From Hexactinellida sp. DTS-2022 (lineage: Eukaryota; Porifera; Hexactinellida), in assembly GCA_028753945.1 (NCBI GenBank), contig JAPNXP010000011.1, positions 868,001-932,000 on the forward strand: a stretch of 64,000 bases of DNA, read 5' to 3'. The notes under the pieces are model-generated. The model was not told the DNA's origin and ran no database searches. It saw nothing but the letters and a program-made list of their open reading frames with translations. Positions within the stretch are counted from its first letter, which is position 1; the number at the start of each line of letters is the position of its first letter. A program made the translations under genes and the position numbers. Shown here one piece after another: positions 9,613 through 20,317 of the stretch.

Positions 9613-10331
9613 CATAGGCGTCGTTGCAGGGGGGGCAGCATAGGTCTCGCCCCCCCCCAGATTTCGCATACATGCCAACCTATTTGAGTCATATCCCTGT
9701 ACAGGGCTCCAATTTTCCCCTGTACATTGGCCAAAATCCCTGTACACCTCCCAAAATTTCTCGCTCGCTCGTCCAAGGAATTACTATACACTTACATTTC
9801 TAAATTACCACTTGGAAAGGAGAAAGCATTGACTTACATATTGTGCAGGTAATCCCTGTACGCTTAATAAACCAGTTGTCTCTTTATGTGGTCAATGCAG
9901 AATGCATGGCAGAATATACTATCATAACTGTAAACATTTTAGGCATTATTTGACACATAATTAGTAAATTAAAAATCCCTGTATAAATTGTATAAATCCC
10001 TGTACGCCTGTACAGAACCGCCAAAATGTTTAAATTCCAGTACTGTACAGGGAATCCCTGTACAGTTGGCAGGTATGCTTTCGTCCCCTCAGCTGGCGTT
10101 TGTCTTTGAAAATTAGTTGAAACAGTGGAGGATAATCGGTTTTTAATTTGCCCCAGAATTTCAAGTTGCATAAAGCTTTCTCAGTAAATTTACATCTCAC
10201 TTACGTTATTTATTTAAAAATTCTGTGTGATTTTTGCGTATTAATTGCAAAATAAAATAAATGTCTTCTAAATGTTCTCTGGCTGCCCCCCCCCCAGATT
10301 TTCAGAAAAATTGGAAAGTTCGACGCCTATG
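9613..10331. mobile_element. hAT MITE (CATAGGCG family), 8-bp TSD gtgataat, with nested insert
   Basis: Perfect 11-bp inverted ends cataggcgtcg and cgacgcctatg. The 8-mer gtgataat is at 9605-9612 and 10332-10339. C-runs (ccccccccc) sit next to both ends. The interior 9666-10078 is a second element. Confidence 0.92.
9666..10078. mobile_element. GTACAGGG-family element, full copy
   Basis: Inverted ends gcatacatgccaac and gttggcaggtatgc. The motif ccctgtaca or tgtacaggg recurs at least nine times along the 413 bp. Other copies: 55942-56312 (full), 56384-56452 (fragment) and 58260-58581 (inverted fragment). The superfamily is not determined; no convincing target duplication was found. Confidence 0.8.
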
Positions 10332-10403
10332 GTGATAATACAGTAAATGCGTATACTAGAAAATGACAAGTGAGAATCTTTATTCTTTAACTCATCTAAT
10401 AAT

Positions 10404-13400
10404 CAGTGGTGGCGCTAGCGTGCCGCCACTGGTGGGGGTGAGGAGGGGCTTTTCATTAATCAATGGGGGCTCATTTATTCCGAATTTTTTTCGATATACG
10501 TATTAACAATATTATATTATTAGTTAGTCACCTATACATATACAGATGTTCGCCGAAAGACCTGCTAGTGACTTTGCCCCTCTTGTGCGTTCTGTTCTTC
10601 TAAAGATTGCAGTGGCTCTTCCAGGTCCTTCAGATTTGTCTCAAAACCTGGAGGATGGGCCAGCGAAGCCTCAACTGAATTCATACCCTAAGAATTCAGA
10701 GCCAGGCAGTTTCAGTCGACATGGTATGCCGGTCGCGATTGGTTGGAGTACTCGCAGCAGCAGGACAAAGCCTACTGTTATTACTGCCGCCACTTTCCAT
10801 CAGGGTCTCAGGCAGACCCTGCATTCACCAGTATGGGAACGTCGAACTGAAAGAAGGCGTTGGACAAACTGAAGACCCACGTGGAGCGACTTCTCACTGT
10901 ATCGCAGCCTCAAAATATGCTGCGTTCAAGAGTTCTAAGGTGATTGGAAGTGTAAAGGCACTTTTGGATGATGGACACGCACAGTACGTAAAGGAGAATC
11001 GTGACTACCTCAAAGCCATTCTGGACGTTGTATTTATGTGTGCTCGCCAGGGAATTGCATTGCGTGGACATCGCGAAGGAGGAGCCAGAACAGAGGAAAT
11101 TTTCTCGTTCTCTTGGAGTTGGTCGCGAAGCATGATAAGCAGATTGCTGACACCTAGCAGAGGGATCCAAGAATGCCAAATACACGCATCACAGCATTCA
11201 AGACGACCTCATCCACTCCATTGCACAGCTCATTCCTCAAGATATCACTTCGGATGTGGCTGATGCTTTTCTACAGTATCATTTGCGACGAGGCCAAGGA
11301 TGCATCTAAGGAGGAGCAGATCAGTATCTGTCTTCGCTACTACGATGAATCTGCTGGACACACAGAGGAGGCTTTTTTGGCTTTCACTCCTGCGACGGAT
11401 GGGCAAGATGCTGCTAGTCTGAAGTCTAAGATAGTTGCTTCGTTGACGGAGAATAAGGTTGATTTGGGCTCATGTGTGGCGCAATGTTACGATGGGGCAA
11501 GCGTCATGTCCGGAAGACTCCATGGTCTACAGGTCCTCATGCGCAAGGACATGCCAAATGCGATTTACATCCACTGCTACTCGCATGGGCTCAACTTGGT
11601 GGTAGTTGATGTTGTCAATGGCTCAGCGAGGAATGCAGACCTGCTTGACACACTCCAGCAACTTCACAACTTTATGATTATATCAACCGCGAGGAAAAAC
11701 GCTGTCACAGCAAAGAAGACTATCTTACCAAGGTTTTCATTCCCACGTGCGAAAAGGTGACTGGCGAGCTAAAGGCCAGGTTTCTAACAGATGAGAACAT
11801 GACAATATACAATGGCATCATCACGCTCTCACCAAGTTCTACGCACTTCCTCAACGCAGTTATGGTCGCGGGGTTCTGCCAGCACTACAAACTTGTTGAC
11901 TCTCAAGACACACCGACGCTGAAGACGGAACTCGCCATGGTGTCTCATATCTGGGCGAGAGAAGATGTTGATGAACTCCCGAAAGCTCTCATAGACTTCC
12001 TCAGGTTCACTCAGCAGCACAAGCGTGTGTTCAGTGTCCTGTATCCGGCACTCCAGATAGCTGCAACATTGCCGGTGTCAAGTGCTTCTGCTGAGAGGTC
12101 ATTTTCCGCAATGAAGAGAATTAAGACTTGGTTACAAGCTGCAATGAGTAACATTCGTCTAAGTGATCTTGCAGTGGTCAATGTGAACATTGAGGTAACA
12201 AGCAAGATTGCCGAGGAGCCAGACATTGTGATAGATCATTTCGCAAAAGGGGGAAATCGTCGGATCGAATTAGACTAAACAAGAGTATCCTGAAATTGTT
12301 ACACAGTGGTTTAGAACCAAAGAATAGGAAAAAAATAGAATTCGTTTCTAAGCGATTCAATTGATTACTTATTGTTTGACTAAAGCTCATTTCAAATTTC
12401 TAAGCAATTGAGTGCCTAAAAGCAATACAATTGCACTCCAAATATGCATGATCATTTTAGCTGAAATTGTAGTTCTAGATAATTCTAAATTTAGCTTCAC
12501 TTCAAAGACAAATTAAGTTTAGTTTATACATTTCAAGTATGCTGAAACCGAATAACCTGTTTTCATTAATGTATTTTCAATATTTCGTTTGAGAAATCAA
12601 ATTCTATATCTGTTGTTACATTTGCATCAAAAATAAAAACTCAAAAGTGCCCATAAAAGTAAACTTCACAAAACTACAATTAGATATTGATACAAGATAT
12701 CCTTAACTATATCTAAATTCATAGTTTAAACTGACACGTCCCGAAACAGTGCTCAACTTTAAATATTTTAGCGAATTCCATTGTCACTTTGTGTTGCTAT
12801 GAAAATGCTAAAACTAATTATTCGAGACTATTCAGTAGTATATCTTTTTTGGTTACCCAAATGTATGTAAATATTGTATATTAAGAACAACTGAGCACTT
12901 AAGTACAATTTCATCAATGAGAGCAGCGAACTATGAACTCATATTGGGATTTTGATATTGAAGGAAGTTAGCTTTGCACAATTCGGAGGTTATTTAGTGT
13001 GATGCGCAAGTGACAGCTATGCTAGAAAAAGTCATCTAGGGTTTATATGAGTTCTAATACACATTATAATTACATTCAATAACCATCTACCCCCTTTACA
13101 TGAGTGTACAAATCCTTATATCCTTTGGGGCCGGACTTTTACGAAATATTCCCCATGTTCAAGATATTTTAACAATAACTGTGGGTGAGTATTAAAAGAT
13201 TGTTAACAAACCAAAAATTTTGTGTTTCATTGATTTACAACAAATCGCCCAGAACTAAACTTAAAAGAGTGAATACATCATTTTTGATGATGCCATTCAA
13301 TTCGCAGCTATCAATAACCCATATGCATTTAATACATTTCATATGTCTATCTGCAACCAGGATACCTATTCTTTACTAACTCCCATTTTAAACCACTGTG

Positions 13401-13615
13401 TGTTAGTAGGCTTTAAATTGCGATAATGTATTGAAATACATAAAATATAGAATACTTTATGTTGTCTATATTTTGCCACTGGAAAATTTTATGTGATCTC
13501 TTTTTGCTCACCCGGTGAGCCCCCCAACGGAGGTGGCTCAAAAAAATCTTTGGGAGCCCAAAAGAAATTGTGGGGAGCTCAAGCCCCCCCCTTACTCCCC
13601 ATAGCGCAGCCACTG
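10404..13615 (+). mobile_element. hAT transposon with decayed transposase, 8-bp TSD ctaataat
   Basis: Ends cagtggtggcgcta and tagcgcagccactg are inverted repeats. The 8-mer ctaataat is at 10396-10403 and 13616-13623. Length 3.2 kb, with a transposase relic (10546-12278) and about 1.3 kb of AT-rich, geneless 3' part. The last 35 bp are copied again at 17977-18011 by the LINE-associated duplication, so this hAT is older than the LINE. Confidence 0.95.
10546..12278 (+). pseudogene. hAT transposase relic (zf-TTF, DUF4371, hATC; ZMYM1-like)
   Basis: Pieces in several frames follow the order of the zf-TTF/DUF4371/hAT-C family. A TTF-like finger region with repeated frame changes lies at 10600-10880, then SHCIAASKYAAFKSSKV. 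From 11250 a long frame reads SIICDEAKDASKEEQISIC and continues with VAQCYDGASVMSGRLHG and IYIHCYSHGLNLVV, typical of DUF4371. The last piece (11757-12278) ends with the dimerisation domain: YPALQIAATLPVSSASAERSFSAMKRIKTW. At least four frame changes and a deletion of the middle part (around 11690-11800) are visible. Catalytic RNase-H positions cannot be assigned with confidence. Vertebrate ZMYM1-like proteins descend from the same stock; here nothing suggests domestication, as it remains between intact TIRs and is broken. Confidence 0.88.
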
Positions 13616-13629
13616 CTAATAATCTAATA

Positions 13630-13923
13630 CAGTATAACCTTGATCATCCGAACTCTATGGGATCACTCAAAACAAGTTGGGATAATTAGGTTAAACACAT
13701 TGTATTAAATCAACCAAGGGTTCCCGGATAATCAAAAAATCCGGATATTCAGGATTGTATTTAGTGTTTGACAAAAACTGTTCGACCGGATAGTTTTTGT
13801 CAAAACAACGTTTTTTGCTAAATTTGACAAAAACTGTCCGGGCGGACAGTTTTTGTCAAAACAGCTCATTGGGATAAAGAAAAGTGTCGGTTCTGCTGAA
13901 TTCCGGATTATGAGGTTCTACTG
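13630..13923. mobile_element. pogo-type MITE, TA target (copy in left repeat)
   Basis: Ends cagtataaccttgatcatcc and cggattatgaggttctactg, with ta on each side. Two perfect hairpins with tttgacaaaaactgtccg arms lie in its middle. It is repeated at 18026-18319 as part of the 627-bp duplication. Confidence 0.85.
13773..13866. repeat. Tandem pair of hairpins (TTTGACAAAAACTGTCC arms)
   Basis: The second hairpin has 18-bp perfect arms around a 2-bp centre. The first has the same arms with a few changes. The unit is reused at 9248-9340 and 18169-18262. Confidence 0.8.
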
Positions 13924-14207
13924 TACTACGTATAATTAGCATATAGATAAACAGTATATAATAACAGATTTCAAAGGAGTTACGTAATTATAGATAAACT
14001 AACACCTTTTAATATAAAAACTCGGCTAACGCAAAGGGGAACTTTAGATGTTCAAAATAACTTTGTCAGTGCATAAATAATTCCATAAGTAATCGAGTAA
14101 ATAAACAATAAACAATTATACTTACCATAATGAACTATTTCTGTTATCTCAAACTAATGAATATTTGATTTCGCTAATAGATCTTGGCTCATGCATATAA
14201 ATATATT

Positions 14208-17200
14208 AATAATAATAATAATAATGCATTTCTAAAGCGCAAATTCCATAAAAATATGTTCAAATGCGCTGTACAGGAATCTATTAAAATCAATATAAAT
14301 AAAAGTGCGTGTGCGTTTGCAAAAGTGTACTCAAGTATGATGTGGACTCAGTGGAGTATGTTAGCATTTCTTGAATGCTTCTAGAAAAAGATGGGTTTTT
14401 AATTGTTTTTTAAAGACTTCTAGGGAAGGGGAATTTCTGATGGCAGTAGGGAGGCGATTCCATTCTTTTGGTGCTGCGATGGTGAATGAGCGATCACCGA
14501 GAGTTTTGAATGAGTTGATTGCTGGTTGATCAAGCGTAATTGCAGATCCCGACCTAAGAGAGCGGGTTGGGCGTTTCACTTTGAGGAGATCTGAGATGTA
14601 TGCAGGTTCATTTGAGTGGATTGCTTTGAAAGTGATCAAGAGGATTTTGAAGATGATTCGGTAATTGATGGGCAGCCAGTGGAGATCATATAGCAGTGGT
14701 ATTGACTCAGAAAGTATAGATGATTGATGGATAAGTCTGGCTGCGCTATTCTGGACACGTTGGAGGCGAGAAAGTAGTTTGGAAGGATGTCCGTAGAGTA
14801 GGCCATTGCAATAATCCAAACGAGAGGTAACAAGAGCGTTTACTAGGGTTTCACATACCTGTCGAGAGAGATATTTCCTAATTCTCCGGATATTATAGAG
14901 AAAGTAGAAGCAAGAGGATGCAACCTTGGTCACGTGTGAAGACATAGTGAGGGTATTGTCAAACCAAGCTCCAAGATTCTTAACCTCTTGGGATGGCGTA
15001 ATCTTAAATTTGCCAACAGATATTTCATTGATATTGATTTTTGCTAGTTGTTGGCGGGTGCCAATAATCTGAAATTCTGTTTTTGAGTCATTGATAGATA
15101 ATTTGTTATTGGTTAGCCACGTGCGGATATCAGCAACACAGGACTCGATGGTGGTGAGTGCAAGTTCTTCAGTTGTCGATGAGTCTGGTTTAAATGAAGT
15201 GTATATTTGAGTGTCATCTGCGTAGCAATGCATATTAGGTAGATGGGATTTTATGACATCAAAAAGAGGACTTATGTAAAGTATGAAAAGAAGCGGACCA
15301 AGACAGGAACCCTGAGGGACACCGTATTCGACTTTATGATCAGAGGATGAAGTTCCATTAATAGAAACGAATTGTTTTCTGCCAGATAAATAAGATTCGA
15401 ACCAGGATAATGGAGTATCAGAAATACCGAAGCAGCTGTGAAGACGGTTGAGTAGAATGGCGTGATCGACGGTATCAAACGCTGAGCTAAGGTCAAGGAG
15501 AACGAGAAGGGTGACATGTTGTTGGTTCATATTGAGGAGTATGTCATTCTTTACCTTAACTAGAGCGGTCTCTGTGCTGTGGTGTTTTCTATACGCAGAT
15601 TGTGTCCTTGGAAGGAGATTATGAGTATTAAGATAATCAACTGTCTGGGCAGCAACTACTTTCTCAACTAGTTTTGAGAGAAAAGATAGATTGGATAATG
15701 GACGATAATTTGCAAGGACAGGATCAATGTTGCTCTTCTTAAGTTTAGGACGAATAATAGCGCGTTTCCAGCAAGAGCAGAAATGACCTTTGGATAGGGA
15801 AGTATTTACAATTTTCTTCAGGACAGGAGCAAGGATGTTAATGGAGGATTTGATCAGTGAAGATGGTAGTGGATCAAGGTCGCATGTCTTGTGTGAACCC
15901 TTACTGACCAGATCCTTTATATCTTGTTCAGATAGTTCTTTGAATTTGGAGAATTGATAACAAGTGGAGTTAGACGATGTAGATGGATTCAGAATGGTTG
16001 TGTTGGAGTCAATGTCAGATCTTATTTTGGATACCTTCATAGCAAAGAAGTTAGCAAATTCATGAACTAATGTAGATTTGTCAGAGTGGGGTGGTAGCAT
16101 ATGTTCATCGTTCAATCCAAGCAATAATTTAGCTTTATTGAATAGTTTGCGTTTGTCATGACTATGTTCGTTTATCAATTCGGTATAGTATGCAGAACGT
16201 TCACGGTTCATCATAAATGTCATTATGTTTCTTTTTTCGTGGTAATTCTCCAGGTCGATTGTTTGGCGTGTAAGCCGCCACTTCCGCTCAGCACTTCGTT
16301 TCACATGCTTGGTATGTTTTATGGCGTTGGTGAACCAAGGAACAAGAGGCCGAGATACAATCGATTTCGTTCTTGTGGGTGCATGGTTGTTGTAGATAGC
16401 ACGTAGGGTGCTTTCATACAAGGATTGAAGATCATCAGGATTGTCAGGTGGGCTAAGACAAAGTTCGGAACCTGCGAGGTCTTCCAAGAAGAGTTGAGTA
16501 TCTATTAATTTTCGGCGGAATGTAATCTCTTTACTAGAAAGTTCGGGTTTAATGAGGGTTAGGGAGCAAGAAAGAGCGAAGTGGTCAGAAAAAAGTTCAT
16601 CGGCTATAGGGTCGGATAGTATTATCTGATCAGAGGTTCTTGTAATGATAAGATCAAGAGTATGACCCTTCTCATGGGTGGGCAGCTTAACATGTTGTAT
16701 AAGGGAGCATGATTTAAGAAGCTCAGTGAATAAAATAGACTCTGATGGCATGTCTAAGTGAATATTGAAGTCGCCAGTAATGATGAGAGGTTCTCGGCAA
16801 AGGATTGCATTTTCAAGAAAAGAAGAGAATTCTTCGAGGAATGTAGACGTAGTGGTGGGATGGCTCACAGAATACGGAGGCCTGTAAATAACAATGATGC
16901 GTATGCCTTGGTTTCCCATAGAGATAGTCCAGTCGGCTGATTCAAAGGAGGAGTGGTGACCGGATGTGTTATGTTTGAAGGTAAATATGTCACGGATAAG
17001 GAGTCCAGTGCCCCCTCCTTTACGTGATGAACACCTAGGCTGATCTAGAAGTTTGTAACCAGGGGGCGTTAGTTCAGCTCTAGCGGAAGTATCTCTAGTG
17101 GTTAGCCAAGTCTCAGTGATGGCAACAATGTCTGGTCTGTGTTCATTGATATGGTCTAGAAAGTATGCAGTTTTGTTTTTAAGATTTCTAGCATTAATGT

Positions 17201-17976
17201 ATCTAAATGATAGTTGGGTGGAGTGGCGATGGTGTTTGGGAGGTAGTAAATTGACAGAAATGAGGTTGGATAAGGTGAGATGAGGACGAAGGATCCGTCG
17301 AGGGTTTCGAGTTGATATACGAACTGGGATAGTTGTCATATGAACCTGTCCGGACCACTTCTCTCCAGTGGCAAAGAATGAGGGGAAATGCTCACTATAC
17401 TCTCCCCGCTCATCCCTAGAAGTACCGCTGTTGAAGGTGGTGGAGTGCTCAAGAGAGGCGGCATAGCGATGCTGCGCGGACATTGGAATGACAGAGTGGA
17501 GAGACTGAGTCCTGGACACTCTGTACGAAGACTTTGTGGTGGTCTCAGCCGAGAAGCGGTCCACTGCCGCAGGAGGTATCCTGTTAAGAGGGAGAGGATT
17601 GAACACGTCATCGTGTGTGCGGGATGATAGAAAATCCCCCTTCAGGGGTCTGTGGGCTGGCTTAGCAATGGAAGCAGGGATTGGCTCAGCGTAAGCCGAG
17701 AAGTCTATTCTCTGAGAAGTGTGAACGACATGAGGTCCGTTAGGAGCCCGGTATATAACTGGCATTGGTGCGAAGTAGGGCTTGGCAGTCTTCAGCGTGT
17801 TCACATGCTCCAGCTGGTGGGAGTGCGGCTGGAAGTATCGGTGTGTTGAGGCGGCGCATAGAGACATTGGGTCCCAAAATCGATTTCCTTCGATAATTGT
17901 GTTATTCCTTTGTGTTTGGGTTGACGTAAGCTAATTGCTGTAAGTTTTTTTATTGAAAGTTTGTAAAAGTAGTGTA
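14208..17976 (-). mobile_element. Full-length LINE of the L2/CR1 group
   Basis: Read on the minus strand: a 5' UTR of about 110 bp (17976-17868), one ORF (17867-14361), a short 3' UTR and a 3' tail of about five ATT units (14208-14222) preceded by gcgctttagaaatgc, as usual for L2-like elements. Both ends abut the 627-bp direct repeats exactly. The single long open ORF and identical-looking flanks indicate a recent insertion. Confidence 0.93.
14361..17867 (-). CDS. LINE polyprotein: AP endonuclease and reverse transcriptase (1168 aa, apparently intact)
   Basis: Performs target-primed reverse transcription: the endonuclease nicks the target and the RT copies the LINE RNA there. Residues 1-215 are a basic, Ser/Thr/Pro-rich region without a recognised fold, in the place of an ORF1-like segment. 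The endonuclease spans about 219-440, with YINARNL, ITETWL (E252), GDFNIH (D366) and SDHF (D428, H429). The RT spans about 690-990, with NYRPLS, LDLSSAFDTVDH (D792), PQGSCLGPL and YADDTQIY (D884, D885). The C-terminal part has the RLDYCNGLL and LHWLP motifs of the CR1/L2/Rex group. No stop, frame change or missing key residue was seen. No separate ORF1 lies upstream; the 5' UTR is short. The first ATG in the frame was taken as start. L2 versus CR1 clade needs a tree. Confidence 0.93.
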   Translation of the reverse strand: MSLCAASTHRYFQPHSHQLEHVNTLKTAKPYFAPMPVIYRAPNGPHVVHTSQRIDFSAYAEPIPASIAKPAHRPLKGDFLSSRTHDDVFNPLPLNRIPPAAVDRFSAETTTKSSYRVSRTQSLHSVIPMSAQHRYAASLEHSTTFNSGTSRDERGEYSEHFPSFFATGEKWSGQVHMTTIPVRISTRNPRRILRPHLTLSNLISVNLLPPKHHRHSTQLSFRYINARNLKNKTAYFLDHINEHRPDIVAITETWLTTRDTSARAELTPPGYKLLDQPRCSSRKGGGTGLLIRDIFTFKHNTSGHHSSFESADWTISMGNQGIRIIVIYRPPYSVSHPTTTSTFLEEFSSFLENAILCREPLIITGDFNIHLDMPSESILFTELLKSCSLIQHVKLPTHEKGHTLDLIITRTSDQIILSDPIADELFSDHFALSCSLTLIKPELSSKEITFRRKLIDTQLFLEDLAGSELCLSPPDNPDDLQSLYESTLRAIYNNHAPTRTKSIVSRPLVPWFTNAIKHTKHVKRSAERKWRLTRQTIDLENYHEKRNIMTFMMNRERSAYYTELINEHSHDKRKLFNKAKLLLGLNDEHMLPPHSDKSTLVHEFANFFAMKVSKIRSDIDSNTTILNPSTSSNSTCYQFSKFKELSEQDIKDLVSKGSHKTCDLDPLPSSLIKSSINILAPVLKKIVNTSLSKGHFCSCWKRAIIRPKLKKSNIDPVLANYRPLSNLSFLSKLVEKVVAAQTVDYLNTHNLLPRTQSAYRKHHSTETALVKVKNDILLNMNQQHVTLLVLLDLSSAFDTVDHAILLNRLHSCFGISDTPLSWFESYLSGRKQFVSINGTSSSDHKVEYGVPQGSCLGPLLFILYISPLFDVIKSHLPNMHCYADDTQIYTSFKPDSSTTEELALTTIESCVADIRTWLTNNKLSINDSKTEFQIIGTRQQLAKININEISVGKFKITPSQEVKNLGAWFDNTLTMSSHVTKVASSCFYFLYNIRRIRKYLSRQVCETLVNALVTSRLDYCNGLLYGHPSKLLSRLQRVQNSAARLIHQSSILSESIPLLYDLHWLPINYRIIFKILLITFKAIHSNEPAYISDLLKVKRPTRSLRSGSAITLDQPAINSFKTLGDRSFTIAAPKEWNRLPTAIRNSPSLEVFKKQLKTHLFLEAFKKC

Positions 17977-18603
17977 AAGCCCCCCCCTTACTCCCCATAG
18001 CGCAGCCACTGCTAATAATCTAATACAGTATAACCTTGATCATCCGAACTCTATGGGATCACTCAAAACAAGTTGGGATAATTAGGTTAAACACATTGTA
18101 TTAAATCAACCAAGGGTTCCCGGATAATCAAAAAATCCGGATATTCAGGATTGTATTTAGTGTTTGACAAAAACTGTTCGACCGGATAGTTTTTGTCAAA
18201 ACAACGTTTTTTGCTAAATTTGACAAAAACTGTCCGGGCGGACAGTTTTTGTCAAAACAGCTCATTGGGATAAAGAAAAGTGTCGGTTCTGCTGAATTCC
18301 GGATTATGAGGTTCTACTGTACTACGTATAATTAGCATATAGATAAACAGTATATAATAACAGATTTCAAAGGAGTTACGTAATTATAGATAAACTAACA
18401 CCTTTTAATATAAAAACTCGGCTAACGCAAAGGGGAACTTTAGATGTTCAAAATAACTTTGTCAGTGCATAAATAATTCCATAAGTAATCGAGTAAATAA
18501 ACAATAAACAATTATACTTACCATAATGAACTATTTCTGTTATCTCAAACTAATGAATATTTGATTTCGCTAATAGATCTTGGCTCATGCATATAAATAT
18601 ATT
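17977..18603 (+). repeat. 627-bp direct repeat, copy 2, right of the LINE
   Basis: Same sequence as 13581-14207, including the last 35 bp of the hAT, the TSD of that hAT, a complete pogo MITE (18026-18319) and the hairpin pair. The right flank continues with ccaaaataagcc, unique here. Confidence 0.93.
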
Positions 18604-20317
18604 CCAAAATAAGCCTATAGTTTATATCAAAAAGTCATACGACTGACTGTAAAGTTACGTATATTGTATGCGTAGTACGTATGGTAGAATAATTGCTCCT
18701 ACGTTTGTGAAAAAGCTGACAAACATTATAGAGCATTATCAAGTCATAAGAACTGAACTAACATTATGTTATGTATCTTAAAATGCTCTCATAATTAGTT
18801 GCAATTGGTAAGAGTTGTTAGAAATGTTAACAAATATGGGAATTCCAGCTTTTATAAACACCAACAAACTAAACCTAATTATTCCAAATTTGTACTTAGA
18901 AACCCTAATTTATAAAATCTTTTCACGATGTGTTTGTCGCAATAAAATATGTTGTTTATACCGTATTTCCCAATAAGCGCCGGGTCAATAAAATGGCATT
19001 TGTAAGATAAAATTAGTACCCAATAGTTGATAACCGAAGTGTAATTACATTGATTTATGCAATGCACCTAAATATTATTTTTGGGAATTTTCAAGAAATT
19101 TAGGGTAAATTTGGCCCACGAAAACAATAAGCACCGGGACACTTATTCGGGAAAGTTTGAACCTTTCCGATCAAAAGAAACCTTTCCGATCAAAAACTTT
19201 TAGACAAAATCAAATAGGATTAATTAAAAAGTATATATAATGATGGAAAAGAGCATTAGGGTTTCAAGAGATTATCTAAGTACATTGGGTCATTGGAATT
19301 GTTCACAGAATGAATATGAAAATTAGTAGAAACTTGGAAAACCCATGGTAATTGCCATCCATGATCCAGTAATTCACTAGAGTGCAATTGCCTTAGTATA
19401 GATTGGCAAACTATAAGATTGCTATGGCTTAACATTTGATATTTTGAAACTCAGCCCCCCATGCAATTCTCATAGCCTCACCCACTATCAAATTCTGGCT
19501 ACAAGTCTGTAATGAATATTATAACCCAAACTGCGAGATATGTTGCAGTGTAAACGCGTACCCAGTGTCAACGCGTTTACACTGTAACAAGCACACTAAA
19601 AAGCCTTGAGACAACCCCAAATTTCACAAATTAAAACATAAATTTTAGGGGGACTCACCCAAAAATGGGGGGACCTTCCCCCAAAGTGAGTTACTGTAGG
19701 AATTTTGGGGTGACTCCCCCAAATACATATTCAGTTGTATAAAATGGGGGGTGCCCAAATCTTTTCAGGGGAGTCCCCCCTAAATTTTGGGATGCCCCCC
19801 CAAATGAAATCCTACAAGAATGATGTCATAACTTTGCGACTAGTCGTTATCTTGAACTCGTCGGGTGCCAAAAATTACTCCTGTATGCTAAAAATCGGAT
19901 TTGAAGATATTACAGTCTCTCCAATCAACTCAAACATATGTTTATTTAAGTACTCACGGATATATTGTACACGCAGGTCGATCATATCATGATTTTTCTC
20001 TTAGCCTAAAAATTCCAGCTTCTATTTATATTATAATTTATAAATGCGAAATTTTTAATCAGCATATACTTGTTTATCTATATAATATTTGGTAGTTCTA
20101 CACCAATATAATTGCTGTTTCTATTCCCCTATCACTTTAATACAATCCGGACAAGAAACACAAACAAACACAACAATGGAGTTTTAACAATATAGATTAA
20201 ATAGCCTTAAATATCTCAATCAAATCTGATTCAAGTATTCGCATAATTACATTCCAATAATTAGAATAGGAGTAAATATAAAAGACAATTGATTAATGCT
20301 TGGATACATGGTTTTAA
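18604..20317. other. Intergenic, AT-rich, with minor repeats
   Basis: No gene supported. An imperfect inverted-repeat element around 18958-19164 has ends tttcccaataagcgccggg and a mirror ending cttattcgggaaa. A strong 18-bp-arm hairpin (gttgcagtgtaaacgcgt) is at 19541-19588. A patch of G-runs and C-runs lies at 19640-19810. The short frames at 18879-19067 and 19735-20095 look random. Confidence 0.6.

Larger units (their letters stand above)
13581..14207 (+). repeat. 627-bp direct repeat, copy 1, left of the LINE
   Basis: Reads identically, as far as I can see by eye, to 17977-18603 (constant offset 4396, no indels). It begins inside the end of the hAT (aagcccccccc) and stops at atatatt exactly where the LINE tail starts. 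It contains a complete pogo MITE and two hairpins. Confidence 0.93.

Noticed and set aside
16158-17849. Several plus-strand frames of 60-82 codons
   Set aside because: Antisense shadows of the LINE open reading frame.
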